64,000 nucleotides of DNA from Plotosus lineatus. Taxonomy: Eukaryota; Chordata; Actinopteri; Siluriformes; Plotosidae. A model generated the notes under the pieces. It worked only from the letters and a program-made list of their open reading frames with translations, was not told the origin of the DNA and did not search any database. Position 1 is the stretch's first letter. Each line of letters begins with the position of its first letter. Location of the stretch: assembly GCA_024760905.1 (NCBI GenBank), contig CM045732.1:57831496-57895495 (forward strand). The letters run 5' to 3'. The position numbers and the translations under genes were made by a program. This document shows, in pieces, positions 14,101 through 24,880 of this stretch.

Positions 14101-17020
14101 TTAACTGAGCTTGAATCGCTGAGCTCACGAGACCAGTCTCTGTCAGTCTGATTTTAATAGGGTTTTTTGATTTGGTGCCTGTAATAAATGGAAATTTATA
14201 AATAAATAAATGGAAAATAAATAAATGGAAAATTTAACATTTAATATTGTTTTAGTATTTTAGACAGCTATTGAGGGGAGCAGAATCCCCAACCAGGAGC
14301 TCCAGACTTGGCAGGTGGGTAGTATCTAATTCATAGTACAAGTATTAAGTATGTAGTAATGTAGAAAACATTTACATGTGGTGTCGGATCAACTGAAAAT
14401 GTAAAAGTAAAAGGTAATTTATTAAGCAGGTACCGGTAAGCAACAGATATTACTGAAAATGCTCTCTGATTATAGTCCTAGTTTTTGTTTGCTCACAAAA
14501 CTATTCTGCAAGAAGTCTACCAATTTTTGCCTGATGAACAGGTTCAGGGTCCAGTCAATATTTATCTCTGTCTGTAAAATATTTTATGCCATACACAATA
14601 ATTTATGGGTATTTCTTTTTCTGTCTTTTCAATCTGAAAAGCATAAATAGAATTAGAATTTATGCAAATTCATCATTTATACAATGTAAAGTATTTGCAA
14701 TGGTAATTCAGCTTTGGCCTTGTCCATGAACATTTATTTTTGTGCATCAATTAAAAGTCAAGATTGCTTTGCCAGATAAGTCGTACATATATTTGAAGGC
14801 TTACATATCAGACAGTTGTGATTCCTTTTGCCCATTATTTCAGAAATAGCGTGAGTTTGGATGACATCCGGTGAGTATTCTGTCAGCTTCATGCTCAACC
14901 TGTTGCTCTCCATTCTCCATTTAATACTAAATGTTAAAATGTAAGCTAAATGTTGAAGTGCAAGAGAAAAAAAAAACACTGCTTACTTTATCAGCTGCAG
15001 ATGTGTCTATGAAAGCTACACTTGTGGCATGTGTGACTTGCATAGAATTCTTTAATTTAGTTGACATCTAGCAAGATTTTGTTTCTAAATCGAAAGTTGA
15101 AATTGCTTATGTATAGTACAGTATTTAAAAAATTCCTGATGTGTACTCTGTACTCTTATCACACGTTTTGACAAAATTATTGGCCAGTCAATGAAGCTTG
15201 TTGGCCAATTGCTATGTGCTATTGTTGAGAATAAAATGTAGAATTTACTGAAACAACTTGCAGCTACCATAAAGATCAAAACTAATTCTTTCTGTCTCTT
15301 TCTCATATCATGAACTACACTTGTTTGTGTCCATACTTTGACCCTTCACTCATCCATGGGCTCTAGCATTTCTGAGTGGGATTATACCTTGAACCTAGAG
15401 TCTTCATCCATCTCATCTGCATCTGTCTCCCCTAATATTTCATCCATTCTTACCCACCCATCTGGTTGTAACGCCTGGCGCACCGTTGCGCTTAAGTAAG
15501 TCAGGATCCAATGCAAGTCCTGTAGCACTGCTTGTATGGATTCTTTTGATAACGCTCTGAAATGTGTGTTTATGTGTAGGGAATCATACTATGCTGACCG
15601 TAATCATTCATTCATTCATTTTCTGAACCGCTTAATCCTAATTAGGGTCGCGGGAAGGCTTGTCCATACCAACCAAAGATGGTCACCCATCTCAGCTGAC
15701 TCTGGGGGAGGGCAGAGTACACCCTGGACAGCTCGCCAGGCCATCGCAGGGCAGAAACAAGCTGACAGCTATGCAGCTACTCTTGTCAAAAGTCACCTAA
15801 TATATTTGATGCTGCTATTGACTGTTTTCGGCATAATATAACATTTACGGTGTTGAACATGCCGTAAAATCTCATTCATTCTTGTCGAAAGTTAGCAATA
15901 GTTATTTTACATGCCTCTCACCATAGACAGTGGTCATAGACATGGCCAGCCCTGTTAGCTGCACCCTGGGGGGCAGAGACAACCCGTTGAGAGTGGAGCT
16001 TGAACCCCCAACCTTGAGATCAGTGATCCAACACCTTACCACCAGGCCACCACTGCCCTTGCTGACCATACTGACGGCAGCAATATCTTTTATTGAAGCT
16101 GGATGTAAATGTAGATGTAACAAAGTGTAGTACATATTATTTCTAATAGAAATCTGAACTGGCTTTGGAAAAAAGTGCTGATCCTTTGGAGGGACTTTAC
16201 AGGGACTTGTATTTCACTATACACAAATACTAATATTCCATTTTCAGAAGAGAAATGGGAAGTGTGTGGGTGTGTGCACACTTGTCAGTGTTACTTGCAT
16301 TCAGAAACCACAATTTTTCTATTTGCTGCTTCTAAAACAGACGATTTGAGCCAGCTTGTTTGTGATATAGTATTTATTTGAGTTTAATTCCTGTTAGCAT
16401 GACAATTGCATGTGCTACACATGTCATAAACATAATTACTAAGAACTCTGGGAAAGGGGTTGTAATTGAGTGGATGTGTATTGCGTTTAGGAACACATCA
16501 AAGCGAGGTGAATCATTCGGCATCAGCCGCATTGGCAGTAAGATTAAGGGGGTCTTCAAGAGCACCACCATGGAAGGGGCCATGCTGCCTTCTTATGGAC
16601 TAGCAGAGGGAGAGGACGATATGGTTAGTGAGCTGTCTAAAGACAATTTTTAAATAAAGGATATGTTGCTATATGACTCTTGGATTATTGTTAAGTGTGG
16701 ACGGATACATGGAAACAGGCGAATAACAGTTATTTGTGATTGTTTCCCTGCAGCAGCAACTCTAATGGGTTTGGCTACTGATTCTGTGAGCTCAGCTTGT
16801 TTGTCAAACGTAGTTACAGTAGTCAAGCTCCGTGTAATCCATGGATTTAGCACATGTAGTGGACAAATTTAAGAATAGGATGTCTCTTAGTAGTTTGGCT
16901 CTGCATATGTCCAAACTATGAAGAACATCTAGTTAGAATTTAATTTATTTTGGCATTATACAGGACCTGGTTACTCTAGAATGTTATACTATACATGGTG
17001 CTAATTTTGAAAATTAGTTT

Positions 17021-17103
<83 letters not shown>

Positions 17104-17122
17104 GTGTATTCATATATACGAG

Positions 17123-17176
<54 letters not shown>

Positions 17177-18633
17177 TCATACACACACAGTAGGCCCTTG
17201 ACTATTCACGGTTTCACACTCGCGGCTTTGTATCTTTGTGGATTGCTGAGCAACTGTCACGTGATTCAAATTAAGCCAATGGCTGTTCTCCCTCCTGCTG
17301 ATTGGTTGAGATGATGTAACGCCCCTTTTTCCTCATTTGCGCACACTTTGTGCCTGTGCTTTTTTATAGTGTTGTTTTAGTTACAGTTAAGTGCCATCAT
17401 GCCACCCAAACGTTGCGCACCTTCTCAGGCTTCTCAGCTGCATGAAAAATAGAACTGCGGATTATCTTCATTCGCGGGAGGGGCCGGAACCAAACCCCCA
17501 TGAATAACAAGGGCCTACTGTGTGAATAACATATATATTATATATAATATATATATAAAATATGTATATACAGACAGTCGTCAACTTAAGACCTATGCGA
17601 GTTACGTCTGATTGACCTTTCGACCACAAAAGTCATGAAGTATGATTCATGGCAGTGCAGTGCGAGTGTTGCGTATGACAGTTGTTTGCGCTGCCTGCAG
17701 CGCCAGCATCTTAAAAGGCCAAGCAGGAGATGCCGCAGCTTCACTTTCTAACTGCTCAGAGCAAATCTATTCATCTACTTTCAATGCCACGTCACTGTGG
17801 CACGCAGTGGAGAGCCAATCATTTCTGTACTCCAGTGTGTGGGTGGGTCCGATACCTTGAAACTCTAATTTTATTGGACTCGCACGTTGCAGTGTTTATG
17901 TGACAAGAAGCACGTCCCAAGTTTTGGCAATTGGCTGCTCTGTGGGTTGAAGTTTTTCCATGTCTGTCAATTTGTGTTTGCTTGTCAGCCGTGCTTGGTT
18001 TTGTGGAAATGAGCTGAGCAAAACGAGGGAAATTTATCTCTTTACTCAAAAACAACACGCACAGTCTGTGGCTGTTGTTATAATCCAATAAACTTACAGT
18101 TTAAAGGTATCGGACCCGCCCACACACTGGAGTACAGAAAGGATTGGCTCTCCGCTGCGTGCCACAGTGATGTGGAATTGAAAATAGATGTATAGATTTA
18201 AATGCATGCGATTTATTCATGTGTTTTTGTTTTACTTGATGGCTTTTTTTGGATTTTTATTTAAATGACAATTAAATTTTGTATTCATTATTCTGTTAAG
18301 AAAGACCACCTGATTTATCTGAGAGCCAGATCCAGTCATCAAAACAGCCACATCTGGCTTGCGAGCCATAGATTCCCGACCCCTGATCTTTTGGTGTACA
18401 TTTACAGAGTATTGGTACAGTATTTACATTTGCACATTACATAGTGTGCTTCAGTAAAAGTTTTTCATAACATAATCATTGAAATCTATGGAATCGGAAA
18501 CTTCGGACCAGTCTTCCCCCCTAGTCGACATACGACCAGATCGCTTTACGACCGGTCTGTCGGAACCAAAAGCGGTTGTAAGTCAATGACTGTCTGTATA
18601 TACAATAATAAGATTTACTAATTCTTTTGCTGT

Positions 18634-18669
<36 letters not shown>

Positions 18670-19252
18670 GCTGTTTATGTTAAAATGACAATTAATTAAT
18701 AAAATGTCCTGTTGTTATTCATAGCTTTGAGTAATTGATGATATTCCTGTCACCTATTAATTTAGTTAAATACAGTACGTGATGCATATTGAAATGGTTT
18801 CTACTGATTCCCCTCCATCTTCATTATTTGACATCTTAGGTGGAGGAGGCGCTCATGGTTATGGAGGATGACTTGCCCATGGAGGCTGTCAGTACTCCGA
18901 CAACGCCTCGTAACCTGACAGCCTGGAGCATCACTATCCCATATGTGGACTTATTTGATGATGAGGTGAAGAAAGAGAGGATACCTGTATATTGCATAGA
19001 CGTGGAAAGAAATGACCGAAGAACAGGTAAAACCTGCATCACAATTTATATAAAGTTTTAACTGTGATCTGAATAATCATAAACTGGTTGTTCCATGTTA
19101 CAGTGAAAGACCTGAGAATAAATTTGTTTAACTGCTTTTCAGTGGGTCATGAAACAGAACATTGGTCCGTTTATCGCAGATACCTGGAATTTTATGTACT
19201 TGAATCAAAACTTACAGAGTTTCACGGTATGTACACTGCGATTTATAGACAG

Positions 19253-19292
<40 letters not shown>

Positions 19293-21618
19293 TGAGCTGT
19301 TTCTGGATGAATTGGACAAAAGAGTAAAAAAGTCAACGATTATGGTATTTGATTTCTATTTTCAAAAGAATTCCACAATATCATACCACACATGTTCAGC
19401 TATAAGATCTGTAAAAGATTTGACGAGTAAAAATATTAGACTAAACAGAACAATTCCTTGACTTGTATATTATCTCTCAAAACCCTTGAAACAGGCTCAT
19501 TCCCTGATGCACAACTTCCATCTAAACGGATAATTGGAACTAAAAACTATGAGTTTTTAACATCCAAGCGTGAGGAATTTCAAGAATACCTACAGGTATT
19601 AATGATGGAAACTGTCATTTCATTTACAGCAACATGTTATGTCTGTAATTGCTAACGTGTATGCTGTGTGTGTTTATTTAGAAACTCCTGCAACATCCTG
19701 AGTTGAGCAATAGCCAGCTGCTGGCAGACTTTCTTTCTCCTCATAGTGTGGAGTCGCAGTTTCATGACAAGATGCTCCCTGATGTCAATCTTGGTACTTA
19801 GTATGCATAATTGTACTATGGGTACACATGGACTATTGAACATTTTATGTTTTATTTTCTTCTTATAGGGAAGATAATTAAATCTGTACCTAGCAAACTA
19901 ATAAAAGAGGTTGGTCATTATTTTATTCTTAGATCCGTATAGTGCGGTGCATGATATTGCTTTTATATCATTCTAAAGGTGTATTCAGTGTGTGTATTTT
20001 TCTACAGAAAGGCCAGCACCTAGAACTATTTATCCAGGCTTTTTTCAACTCTTGTGAGTCGCCAAAACCCAAACCCAGCCGGCCTGAACTCACAATCCTC
20101 AGTCCCACATCGGAAAACGACAAAAAGGTAAGCCTTTTCAGTTTTAAAGAAATTTGTGAATATCAAGCTCTAGTTATCTCGTCTGTTTGTTCTGTTTCTG
20201 TTAGGATAACTGAAACGGTCTAACTTTGAATGTTCCTTGAAATTCTTTAGCTTTTCAATGACCTATACAAAAACAATGCAAATCGTTCAGAGGTCACAGA
20301 GAAGAAGCACAACCAGAATTACTTTATGGAGATGATCAGTGTAGAAGGAGTTTATGACTACTTAATGTTTTTAGGTAAGTCTATGATCTAATTAAAACAA
20401 ACGCATTCTGACTGCTGTTCTATTTATACGTTATTAGTATATGCTAATCAGGAACATTTCAATCTGATTGGATCACTATTGTGGGGTTAATAGACATTAT
20501 TTTGTGCGGATATTTCTTGAATCATCATGATGTAAACATTCACGGTTTGTCACAGCCGTGCAGGCGGGATAATCTTGACATTTCAAAACTTGAAAAAAAA
20601 AAAATTAAATCTTGTTTTAATTTGCCTTTCCTCCGTTTCCAAGTCATATATACTAAAATTAGAAATAAGTTAAAAAAAACATTATGGGGTGTAGGTTTCT
20701 TATGTTTACATGTAGTAAAAAATGTTTACATATAGTCAAAGTGATTGAGTTTGTAAATATGCAGTTACTCTGCTGACGGAGCATGCAGAACTCATCAAAA
20801 TTGTTTTAAAAAGTACCTAGAAAAATCTCATTTTAGTTTTCTTTTCATTGTTTATGTTGTACAGACAGTCGTCGACTTAAGACCGCTTGTATGTCGACTT
20901 TCCATCCGAACACACTCATGCCTCGGTTTAACGGACTAATAGAGGGGAACACTGGTTCGAAGTACCTGATTGTCCGAAGTTTCCGATTCCATATATTTCA
21001 ATGATTACGTTACAAAAAACTTTTACTTAAGCGCACTATGTAATCTGCAAATGTAAATACTGTACCTTCAGTATACTCTGTAAATGTACACCATAAGATC
21101 AGGGGTCGAAACCTTTTTGACTAAGAGAGCCAAAAAAAGACATTTTAAAATCCATTCCTCTGAGAGCCATATCTCCTTCTTCTTCTTCTTCTTTTTCTTC
21201 TTTTCCTTTCGGTTTTTCCCTTCAGGGTGTCGCCACAGCGAATCGTCTGCCTCCATCTCACCCTATCCGCTGCATCTTCTACTCTTACTCCAACGACCTT
21301 TATGTCCTCCTTCACCACATCCATAAATCTTCTCTTTGGTCTTCCTCTAGGCCTTCTGCCTGGTAGTTCCAACCTCAGCATCCTACTACCAATATACTCA
21401 CTATCCCTCCTCTGTACATGTCCAAACCATCTCAATCTAGCCTCTCTGACTTTGTCTCCAAAACCTCTTACATGTACTGTCCCTCTGATTTACTCATTCC
21501 TGATCCTATCCATCCTCGTTACTCCCAAAGAGAACCTCAACATTTTCATCTCTGCTATCTCCAGCTCTGCCTCCTGTCTTTTCCTCAGTGCCACTGTTTC
21601 TAAACCATACTCTGAGAG

Positions 21619-21670
<52 letters not shown>

Positions 21671-23276
21671 TATATATCGGGGGTCAGGAACCTATGGCTT
21701 GCGAGCCAGATGTGGCTGTTTTGATGACTGGATCTGGCTCTCAGCTAAATCATGTGGCCTTTCTTAACAGAATAATGAATACACAATTTCACTGTCATTT
21801 AAATAAAAATACAAAAAAAGCCATCAAGTAAAACAAAAACAACTTAATAAATCTCACGCATTTAAATCTATACATCTATTTTCAATTCCACGTCACTGTG
21901 GTGCACAGCGGAGAGCCAATCCTTTCTGTACTCCAGTGTGTGGGTGGGTCCGATACCTTCAAACTGTAATTTTATTGGATTATAACAACAGCCACAGACT
22001 GTTTTTGAGTAAAGAGATAAATTTCCCTCGTTTTGATCAGCTCATTTCCACAAAGACAAGCACAGCTGGCCAGCAAACACAAATGGACAGACATGGAAAA
22101 ACTTCAACCCGCAGAGCAGCTGATTGCCAAAACTTGGGACGCACTTCCTTTCACATAAACAATGCAGTGTGTGAGTCCAATGCAGTCATGCAGCGTGCGA
22201 GATGGTCGAGGTCGTAAACTTGATCAGATGTAACTCTCATAGGTCTTAAGTCGACGACTGTCTGTATATCATAAAATTTTGAGAATATGGATATATACAC
22301 CCTTCTGATCTGCTTATCACCTGCCTCTTCATATTTAAAATGTACATATAAAAATCTATGAAGTTTGCTTTTTATGTCTCCAGGTAGTATATACTAGAAC
22401 AATGATTCACTTCAGACTTGGTGGATGTCACTGAATTGAAAATGTTTCATCCCAGTGACGATTAAGTGGCATCTACCTTGCCTTTGATAATTGTCAATTA
22501 TTGTATTGATCCAGTGCAGTTACAATGAATCTATAAAGTCAGCATAAATAATTTTATAAAGCATTTATGTTTATTAAACCCTTTTAATCTTTCTACAATT
22601 CAAATTATTTTTGGTATTTAACTTGTGGCAGGACGGGTGGTATTTCATATACCTGACTGGCTACATCATCTCTTAATGGGTGGACGGATCCTGTTTAAAA
22701 ACACATTGGAGGCATATACAGACTACTACCTGCAGAACAAACTAGACCAGGTGTTTCAAGAACATCGTGTGGTTTCAATAATCACTCTACTCAGAGGTAA
22801 TAAATACTACTCATAGAGTGGAACAAGTATAATTAAGGTGTGTAATCAGTGCTGTAGTGGAAAACCCCCTCCCGCACACTCAACGTGCTCCGCGCACCTC
22901 AGCCCACGAATGTGGGCTGAGGCACTGCTGCGGACCTCGAATGCCAGCTTCGCTGTCATAGTGTACTCACTTATTTTTTGACCACTTCAGCACTATGTCT
23001 AATATATTTAGTTGTTTATTTAACATGATATTGAATATCTTTTCAGTCATGTACAGTGTTTTGTATTTTAATATAATTTGATGTCTTGTCTAGATGCTGT
23101 ATTCTGTGAGAACAGTGAACCACGCTCTTTAGAGGACAAACAAAAAAGAGCCAAGAAGACATTTGAGGAAATGAAGAATTACATTCCAGGTTGGACAGCT
23201 GTTGATTTTAAAATTACCATATGAAATTCATCTCCTTTTAGCAACACTAAGAAATAATTTAATTGGAATGGTTTTA

Positions 23277-23314
<38 letters not shown>

Positions 23315-24880
23315 AATTTCAGAAATAATATAAATTATCCCATCAAATGCATGGTAGAAACATGCTAAAACAGATGTACAGTACTCAAATTCTACCAGCA
23401 GTTTTGCTACTCATTAGTTTCATCTCTGTATAGCTATCTGAACAAACATATCTGGTTGAAATGTGTAAATTTGGGTTATCAAATTAAATATGTAGCAATA
23501 TTAATAATATCAAAATATGGGGCAGTGGTGGTCTAGTGGTACAGGGCACCGGATTGCTGATCCTAAGGTTGGGGGTTTGAGTCCCCACAGGGTTGTCACT
23601 GTTCTCATGTGCTGTAATTGTATTGCTTGGCATGTTGTAATGTTCGGATTGTTTTCAGGAATTTTTGAAGCTAACTGGGTTATCAAAGGTGGGCCATGTC
23701 TCTTACTGTCTATGGTGAGAGGCATGTAAAAGAACCATTGCTGACTTTCGTAAAAGAGTAGGCTGCGAAGCCGTCAGCATGTTTCTGTCCCTTGCTAAAA
23801 GGGTTGTATCAGGAAGGGCATCCGATGTAAAAAAAGAACAAGTGGGAATGGCTAGAAAAGATTGTGAAATTTCAGGTGAAAATCAACAAACAGACTCAGA
23901 ACGTATCGGAACCTTTGGAATGTCAGAAATCTGACATCGCCGGCAAGGTCTCCCATGTACTAGTGATAGTGGTAATCAGAAAAAGCGGCAAGCCATCTCG
24001 TTAGAAATGAAGATGGCTATTATCAAGAAAATTGATGCTGGTGAAAAACACGTGAATGTTGCACGTTTCTTCCAAATGGCTCCGTCGACCATTGGAATCA
24101 TTTATAAGCAGAAAGATCGCATCATATTGAATGTTAAAGGTTATATTTGATACTGTATTTGATATTTGATGAGTGATTTGATTAAAATGTATCTATTTGA
24201 AATCATTTTTCCTAGAATTTAATTTATATGAAATGAATTAATATTATTTGATATGTTTGATATTATTTTATAATGTTATGTTTATAATAATTGATTCAGG
24301 GGTGTTTTATAAGATACGGTAATGGTATTTATGGATGTATAGTACAGTATGAACGTCATACGTCACTGGAACATACAGGAACAACTTATGTTTTTTTTCA
24401 CCTTACGTTCGGCCATCCGGATCCGAACTAAAACGTCAGTTGGGGAGCGTCTGTATTACTCAGATTTGAGGACTTATTTTTTTATTTGTGTAATGAAAGT
24501 AAATTATTTTTGGTGTTAGATTTGCTTGGAAAATGTATTGGAGAGGAAGCAAAATATGAGGGGATAAGGCTTCTCTTTGATGGACTTCAGCAGCCAGTTC
24601 TTAACAAGCAGGTAAGTGCTAAATAAGTACCTCTGCTGGGAGAGCCTCTCCAGAAAGGATGACACTAATTGAGGAATTTTTACATATCTCTTTCAGCTGA
24701 CATATATCCTGCTTGATGTGGTAATTTTGGAGCTTTTTCCTGAATTAAACAAAGTAAGTTATACTTCACAGATCTTCATGTGAAAGAACAATCATAGCAG
24801 CAGTAGTTATGTTACTTTTTTATATTCATGTTGAATTTTAGGTACACAGAGAAACTTCTGTATTGCCTCCATGGATGTAG
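4210..24880 (+). CDS. snx14: sorting nexin 14, complete gene
   Basis: SNX14 is an ER-anchored RGS-PX protein involved in lipid-droplet and endolysosomal lipid handling; loss in humans causes a recessive cerebellar ataxia (family knowledge). I placed 29 coding exons; all junctions are GT-AG and in phase, summing to 2,814 nt (937 residues plus stop), close to the human length of about 946. Order: N-terminal membrane hairpin, PXA, RGS, linker, PX, C-terminal nexin domain; exon coordinates are in the block entries. The ATG at 4210 is chosen because [14 protein letters not shown] lines up with the family N-terminus. An in-frame ATG at 4141 would add 23 unlike residues. Introns are full of repeats: SINEs, RTE LINE, hAT and Tigger-like elements. 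All key residues I can judge are intact and no frameshift is seen. Confidence 0.95.
5448..5745 (+). mobile_element. Tigger-like MITE, left part only
   Basis: CAGTCAGCCTCCTTCTTACG and the following GAAATTAATCAGTTCC match the left part of the elements at 31828 and 40663, including CCCATAAACCCTTTAAAAAT. It is cut off near 5745, where an RTE LINE fragment begins. Confidence 0.7.
5758..6280 (+). mobile_element. RTE-type LINE internal fragment
   Basis: Translation matches the region upstream of the RT palm: [60 protein letters not shown] and [16 protein letters not shown]. It is broken by stops at both ends. It abuts a reversed SINE head at 6281-6352, so the two were joined by insertion or recombination. 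Confidence 0.8.
6735..7041 (+). mobile_element. tRNA-derived SINE, GGGGCCAGTGGTGTAGT family
   Basis: The head GGCCAGTGGTGTAGTCGTTA acts as A box and GTGAGTTCGAATCCCACC as B box. A 14-bp target duplication TTAAAGGGTGTAGT is exact at 6721-6734 and 7042-7055. Two more copies lie at 51049-51362 and 56316-56630. Confidence 0.88.
7492..9453 (+). CDS. snx14: snx14 exons 3-10: PXA domain
   Basis: Exons 7492-7565, 7657-7735, 7815-7858, 7928-8015, 8129-8213, 9010-9166, 9249-9324, 9409-9453. The first carries a cysteine-rich motif ([13 protein letters not shown]) just before the PXA domain. PXA, roughly residues 130-300, is recognised by [34 protein letters not shown] and [14 protein letters not shown]. 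The exon ending at 9324 reads on into its intron for some 60 codons, so an open frame there is read-through rather than coding. Confidence 0.93.
9691..10265. mobile_element. non-autonomous hAT (Charlie-like) element, 575 bp
   Basis: The ends are inverted: CAGGGATCCCCAACCTTTTT at the left and GGTTGGGGACCCCTG at the right. Subterminal GGACCGGT motifs occur on both sides. The 8-bp target duplication CTATAAGT is exact at 9683-9690 and 10266-10273, the length expected of hAT elements. No transposase is encoded. Confidence 0.93.
11079..11134. repeat. AT microsatellite in snx14 intron
   Basis: Uninterrupted (AT)n of about 55 bp, about 100 bp before snx14 exon 11235-11315. Confidence 0.95.
11235..13224 (+). 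CDS. snx14: snx14 exons 11-14: RGS domain
   Basis: Exons 11235-11315, 11484-11598, 11941-12096, 13100-13224. The RGS-homology domain (about residues 335-465) is seen as [57 protein letters not shown] and TPMFCHSDE. The acceptor of exon 11 (CTCATTGAAG) has a weak pyrimidine tract, yet the protein match is clear. A SINE (12395-12842) lies in the intron between exons 13 and 14. Confidence 0.92.
12395..12842 (-). mobile_element. SINE family with ATTCCCACCCATCAGGTATT, copy 1
   Basis: It shares long matches with 49790-50205, including CCCACCCATCAGGTATTGCC, CAGTCTAACACACTC and GTGAGTGACAGGGAA. At its right end the minus strand reads a B-box-like GTTTGAATCC, so it is probably a reversed tRNA-derived SINE. 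An apparent 158-codon open frame across it is not a gene. Confidence 0.72.
13291..13903. mobile_element. Tigger-like MITE with nested SINE
   Basis: The left end CCGTGATCCTTCGCTACTTC and the right end, which reads in reverse CAGGGATCCATCACTTTTCA, form imperfect terminal inverted repeats flanked by TA. A minus-strand SINE (13320-13545) makes up much of its left part, followed by a poly-C run at about 13601-13617. Confidence 0.7.
13320..13545 (-). mobile_element. SINE, RTE-type tail, head missing
   Basis: Minus-strand copy with the tail (plus-strand CTGTGGCGAATCATCTGTTT) and body, lacking its tRNA-like head. It is nested in the Tigger-like MITE 13291-13903. Confidence 0.75.
14256..16623 (+). 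CDS. snx14: snx14 exons 15-17: RGS-PX linker
   Basis: Exons 14256-14314, 14844-14870 and 16491-16623. The middle one is a 27-nt micro-exon encoding NSVSLDDI with split arginine codons at both ends; it is supported by AG before and GTGAGT after, and by the family linker sequence. Exon 17 encodes the conserved [20 protein letters not shown] motif. The flanking introns hold a Tigger-like element with a nested SINE (13291-13903) and another SINE (15604-16060). Confidence 0.9.
15604..16060 (-). mobile_element. SINE, GGCAGTGGTGG head, V-type tail, with internal insertion
   Basis: Minus-strand copy. On the plus strand it begins with ATTC repeats and TTTCTGAACCGCTTAATCCT and ends with the head CCAGGCCACCACTGCCC. 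The body is interrupted by about 92 bp (15788-15879) between copies of TCTTGTC. The flanks TGCTGACCGTA and TGCTGACCATA look like a decayed target duplication. Confidence 0.8.
17025..17176. repeat. AT microsatellite pair in snx14 intron
   Basis: (AT)n at about 17025-17094 and 17129-17174, separated by a short AC-rich piece. It abuts the Tigger-like MITE at 17188. Confidence 0.95.
17188..17520 (+). mobile_element. Tigger-like MITE, CAGTAGGCCCTTGACTATTC family
   Basis: The left end CAGTAGGCCCTTGACTATTC is matched by the inverted right end GAATAACAAGGGCCTACTG. Inside, ATGCCACCCAAACGTTGCGC (MPPKRCAPS) looks like the start of a Tigger transposase frame, closed by a stop after 17 codons. A second copy is at 48844-49456. 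It lies next to a long AT microsatellite. Confidence 0.8.
17571..18596 (+). mobile_element. DNA transposon, CAGACAGTCGTCGACTTAAG ends, copy 1
   Basis: The terminal inverted repeats CAGACAGTCGTCAACTTAAG and (right, inverted) TAAGTCAATGACTGTCTG are flanked by TA, a pogo/Tigger-type arrangement. The interior carries a hAT-like segment ending GATTCCCGACCCCTG and an internal inverted pair (17822-17860 against 18107-18145). It lies in the snx14 intron before the PX exons, inverted relative to copy 2. Confidence 0.8.
18840..19793 (+). CDS. snx14: snx14 exons 18-21: PX domain
   Basis: Exons 18840-19026, 19143-19226, 19495-19595, 19682-19793. The PX domain runs from about residue 560 to 690. Visible hallmarks are [11 protein letters not shown] (strand 1), [17 protein letters not shown] (the R-R-Y/F motif), the proline-rich [11 protein letters not shown], and [18 protein letters not shown]. 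Compared with mammals the segment after YVDLF is a few residues shorter. Two inverted Tigger-like elements flank this exon cluster together with exons 22-24. Confidence 0.94.
19869..24880 (+). CDS. snx14: snx14 exons 22-29: C-terminal nexin domain
   Basis: Exons 19869-19909, 20008-20127, 20251-20374, 22632-22796, 23094-23189, 24520-24611, 24697-24753, 24842-24880. The conserved [14 protein letters not shown] linker precedes the sorting-nexin C domain, seen as [47 protein letters not shown] and [17 protein letters not shown]. The protein ends [20 protein letters not shown] then TAG at 24878-24880. Confidence 0.93.
20862..22264 (-). mobile_element. DNA transposon, CAGACAGTCGTCGACTTAAG ends, copy 2, with nested inserts
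   Basis: It begins CAGACAGTCGTCGACTTAAG and ends CTTAAGTCGACGACTGTCTG, a near-perfect inverted pair flanked by TA. The interior contains the same hAT-like segment as copy 1 in the opposite orientation (GGGGTCAGGAACC, then GAGCCAGATGTGGCTG), plus an RTE LINE fragment and an AT microsatellite at 21620-21674. It lies in the snx14 intron after exon 24. Confidence 0.8.
21172..21610 (-). mobile_element. RTE-type LINE 3' fragment nested in a Tigger-like element
   Basis: Minus-strand translation gives [20 protein letters not shown] and the following basic [19 protein letters not shown] stretch, the C-terminal end of the RTE protein, followed by GAA repeats. It interrupts a hAT-like segment inside the DNA element 20862-22264: the words CTCTGAGAG flank it on both sides. 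This makes it the youngest layer there. Confidence 0.82.
22897..22922. repeat. short perfect palindrome in GC-rich patch
   Basis: CCTCAGCCCAC and GTGGGCTGAGG pair over 11 bp around a 4-nt loop, in a GC-rich patch (about 22865-22960) within an AT-rich snx14 intron. It follows exon 22632-22796 by about 100 nt. No RNA family was recognised. Confidence 0.8.
23519..23840 (+). mobile_element. SINE, GGCAGTGGTGG head, RTE-type tail, truncated
   Basis: The head GGGCAGTGGTGGTCTAGTGG and B box GGGGGTTTGAGTCCCCAC are intact. The body runs to AAAGGGTTGTATCAGGAAGG then GCATCCGATGTAAA and stops before the GATTCGCTGTGGCG end. It is followed by the Tigger-like fragment at 23850. Confidence 0.82.
23850..24470 (+). 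mobile_element. Tigger/pogo-like transposon fragment with CENP-B-type HTH
   Basis: One frame at about 23975-24120 reads [20 protein letters not shown] followed by [19 protein letters not shown], the N-terminal helix-turn-helix of pogo/Tigger transposases. No DDE core is seen. The right end GGGGAGCGTCTGTA looks like a terminal repeat. It follows a truncated SINE within an snx14 intron. Confidence 0.65.
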
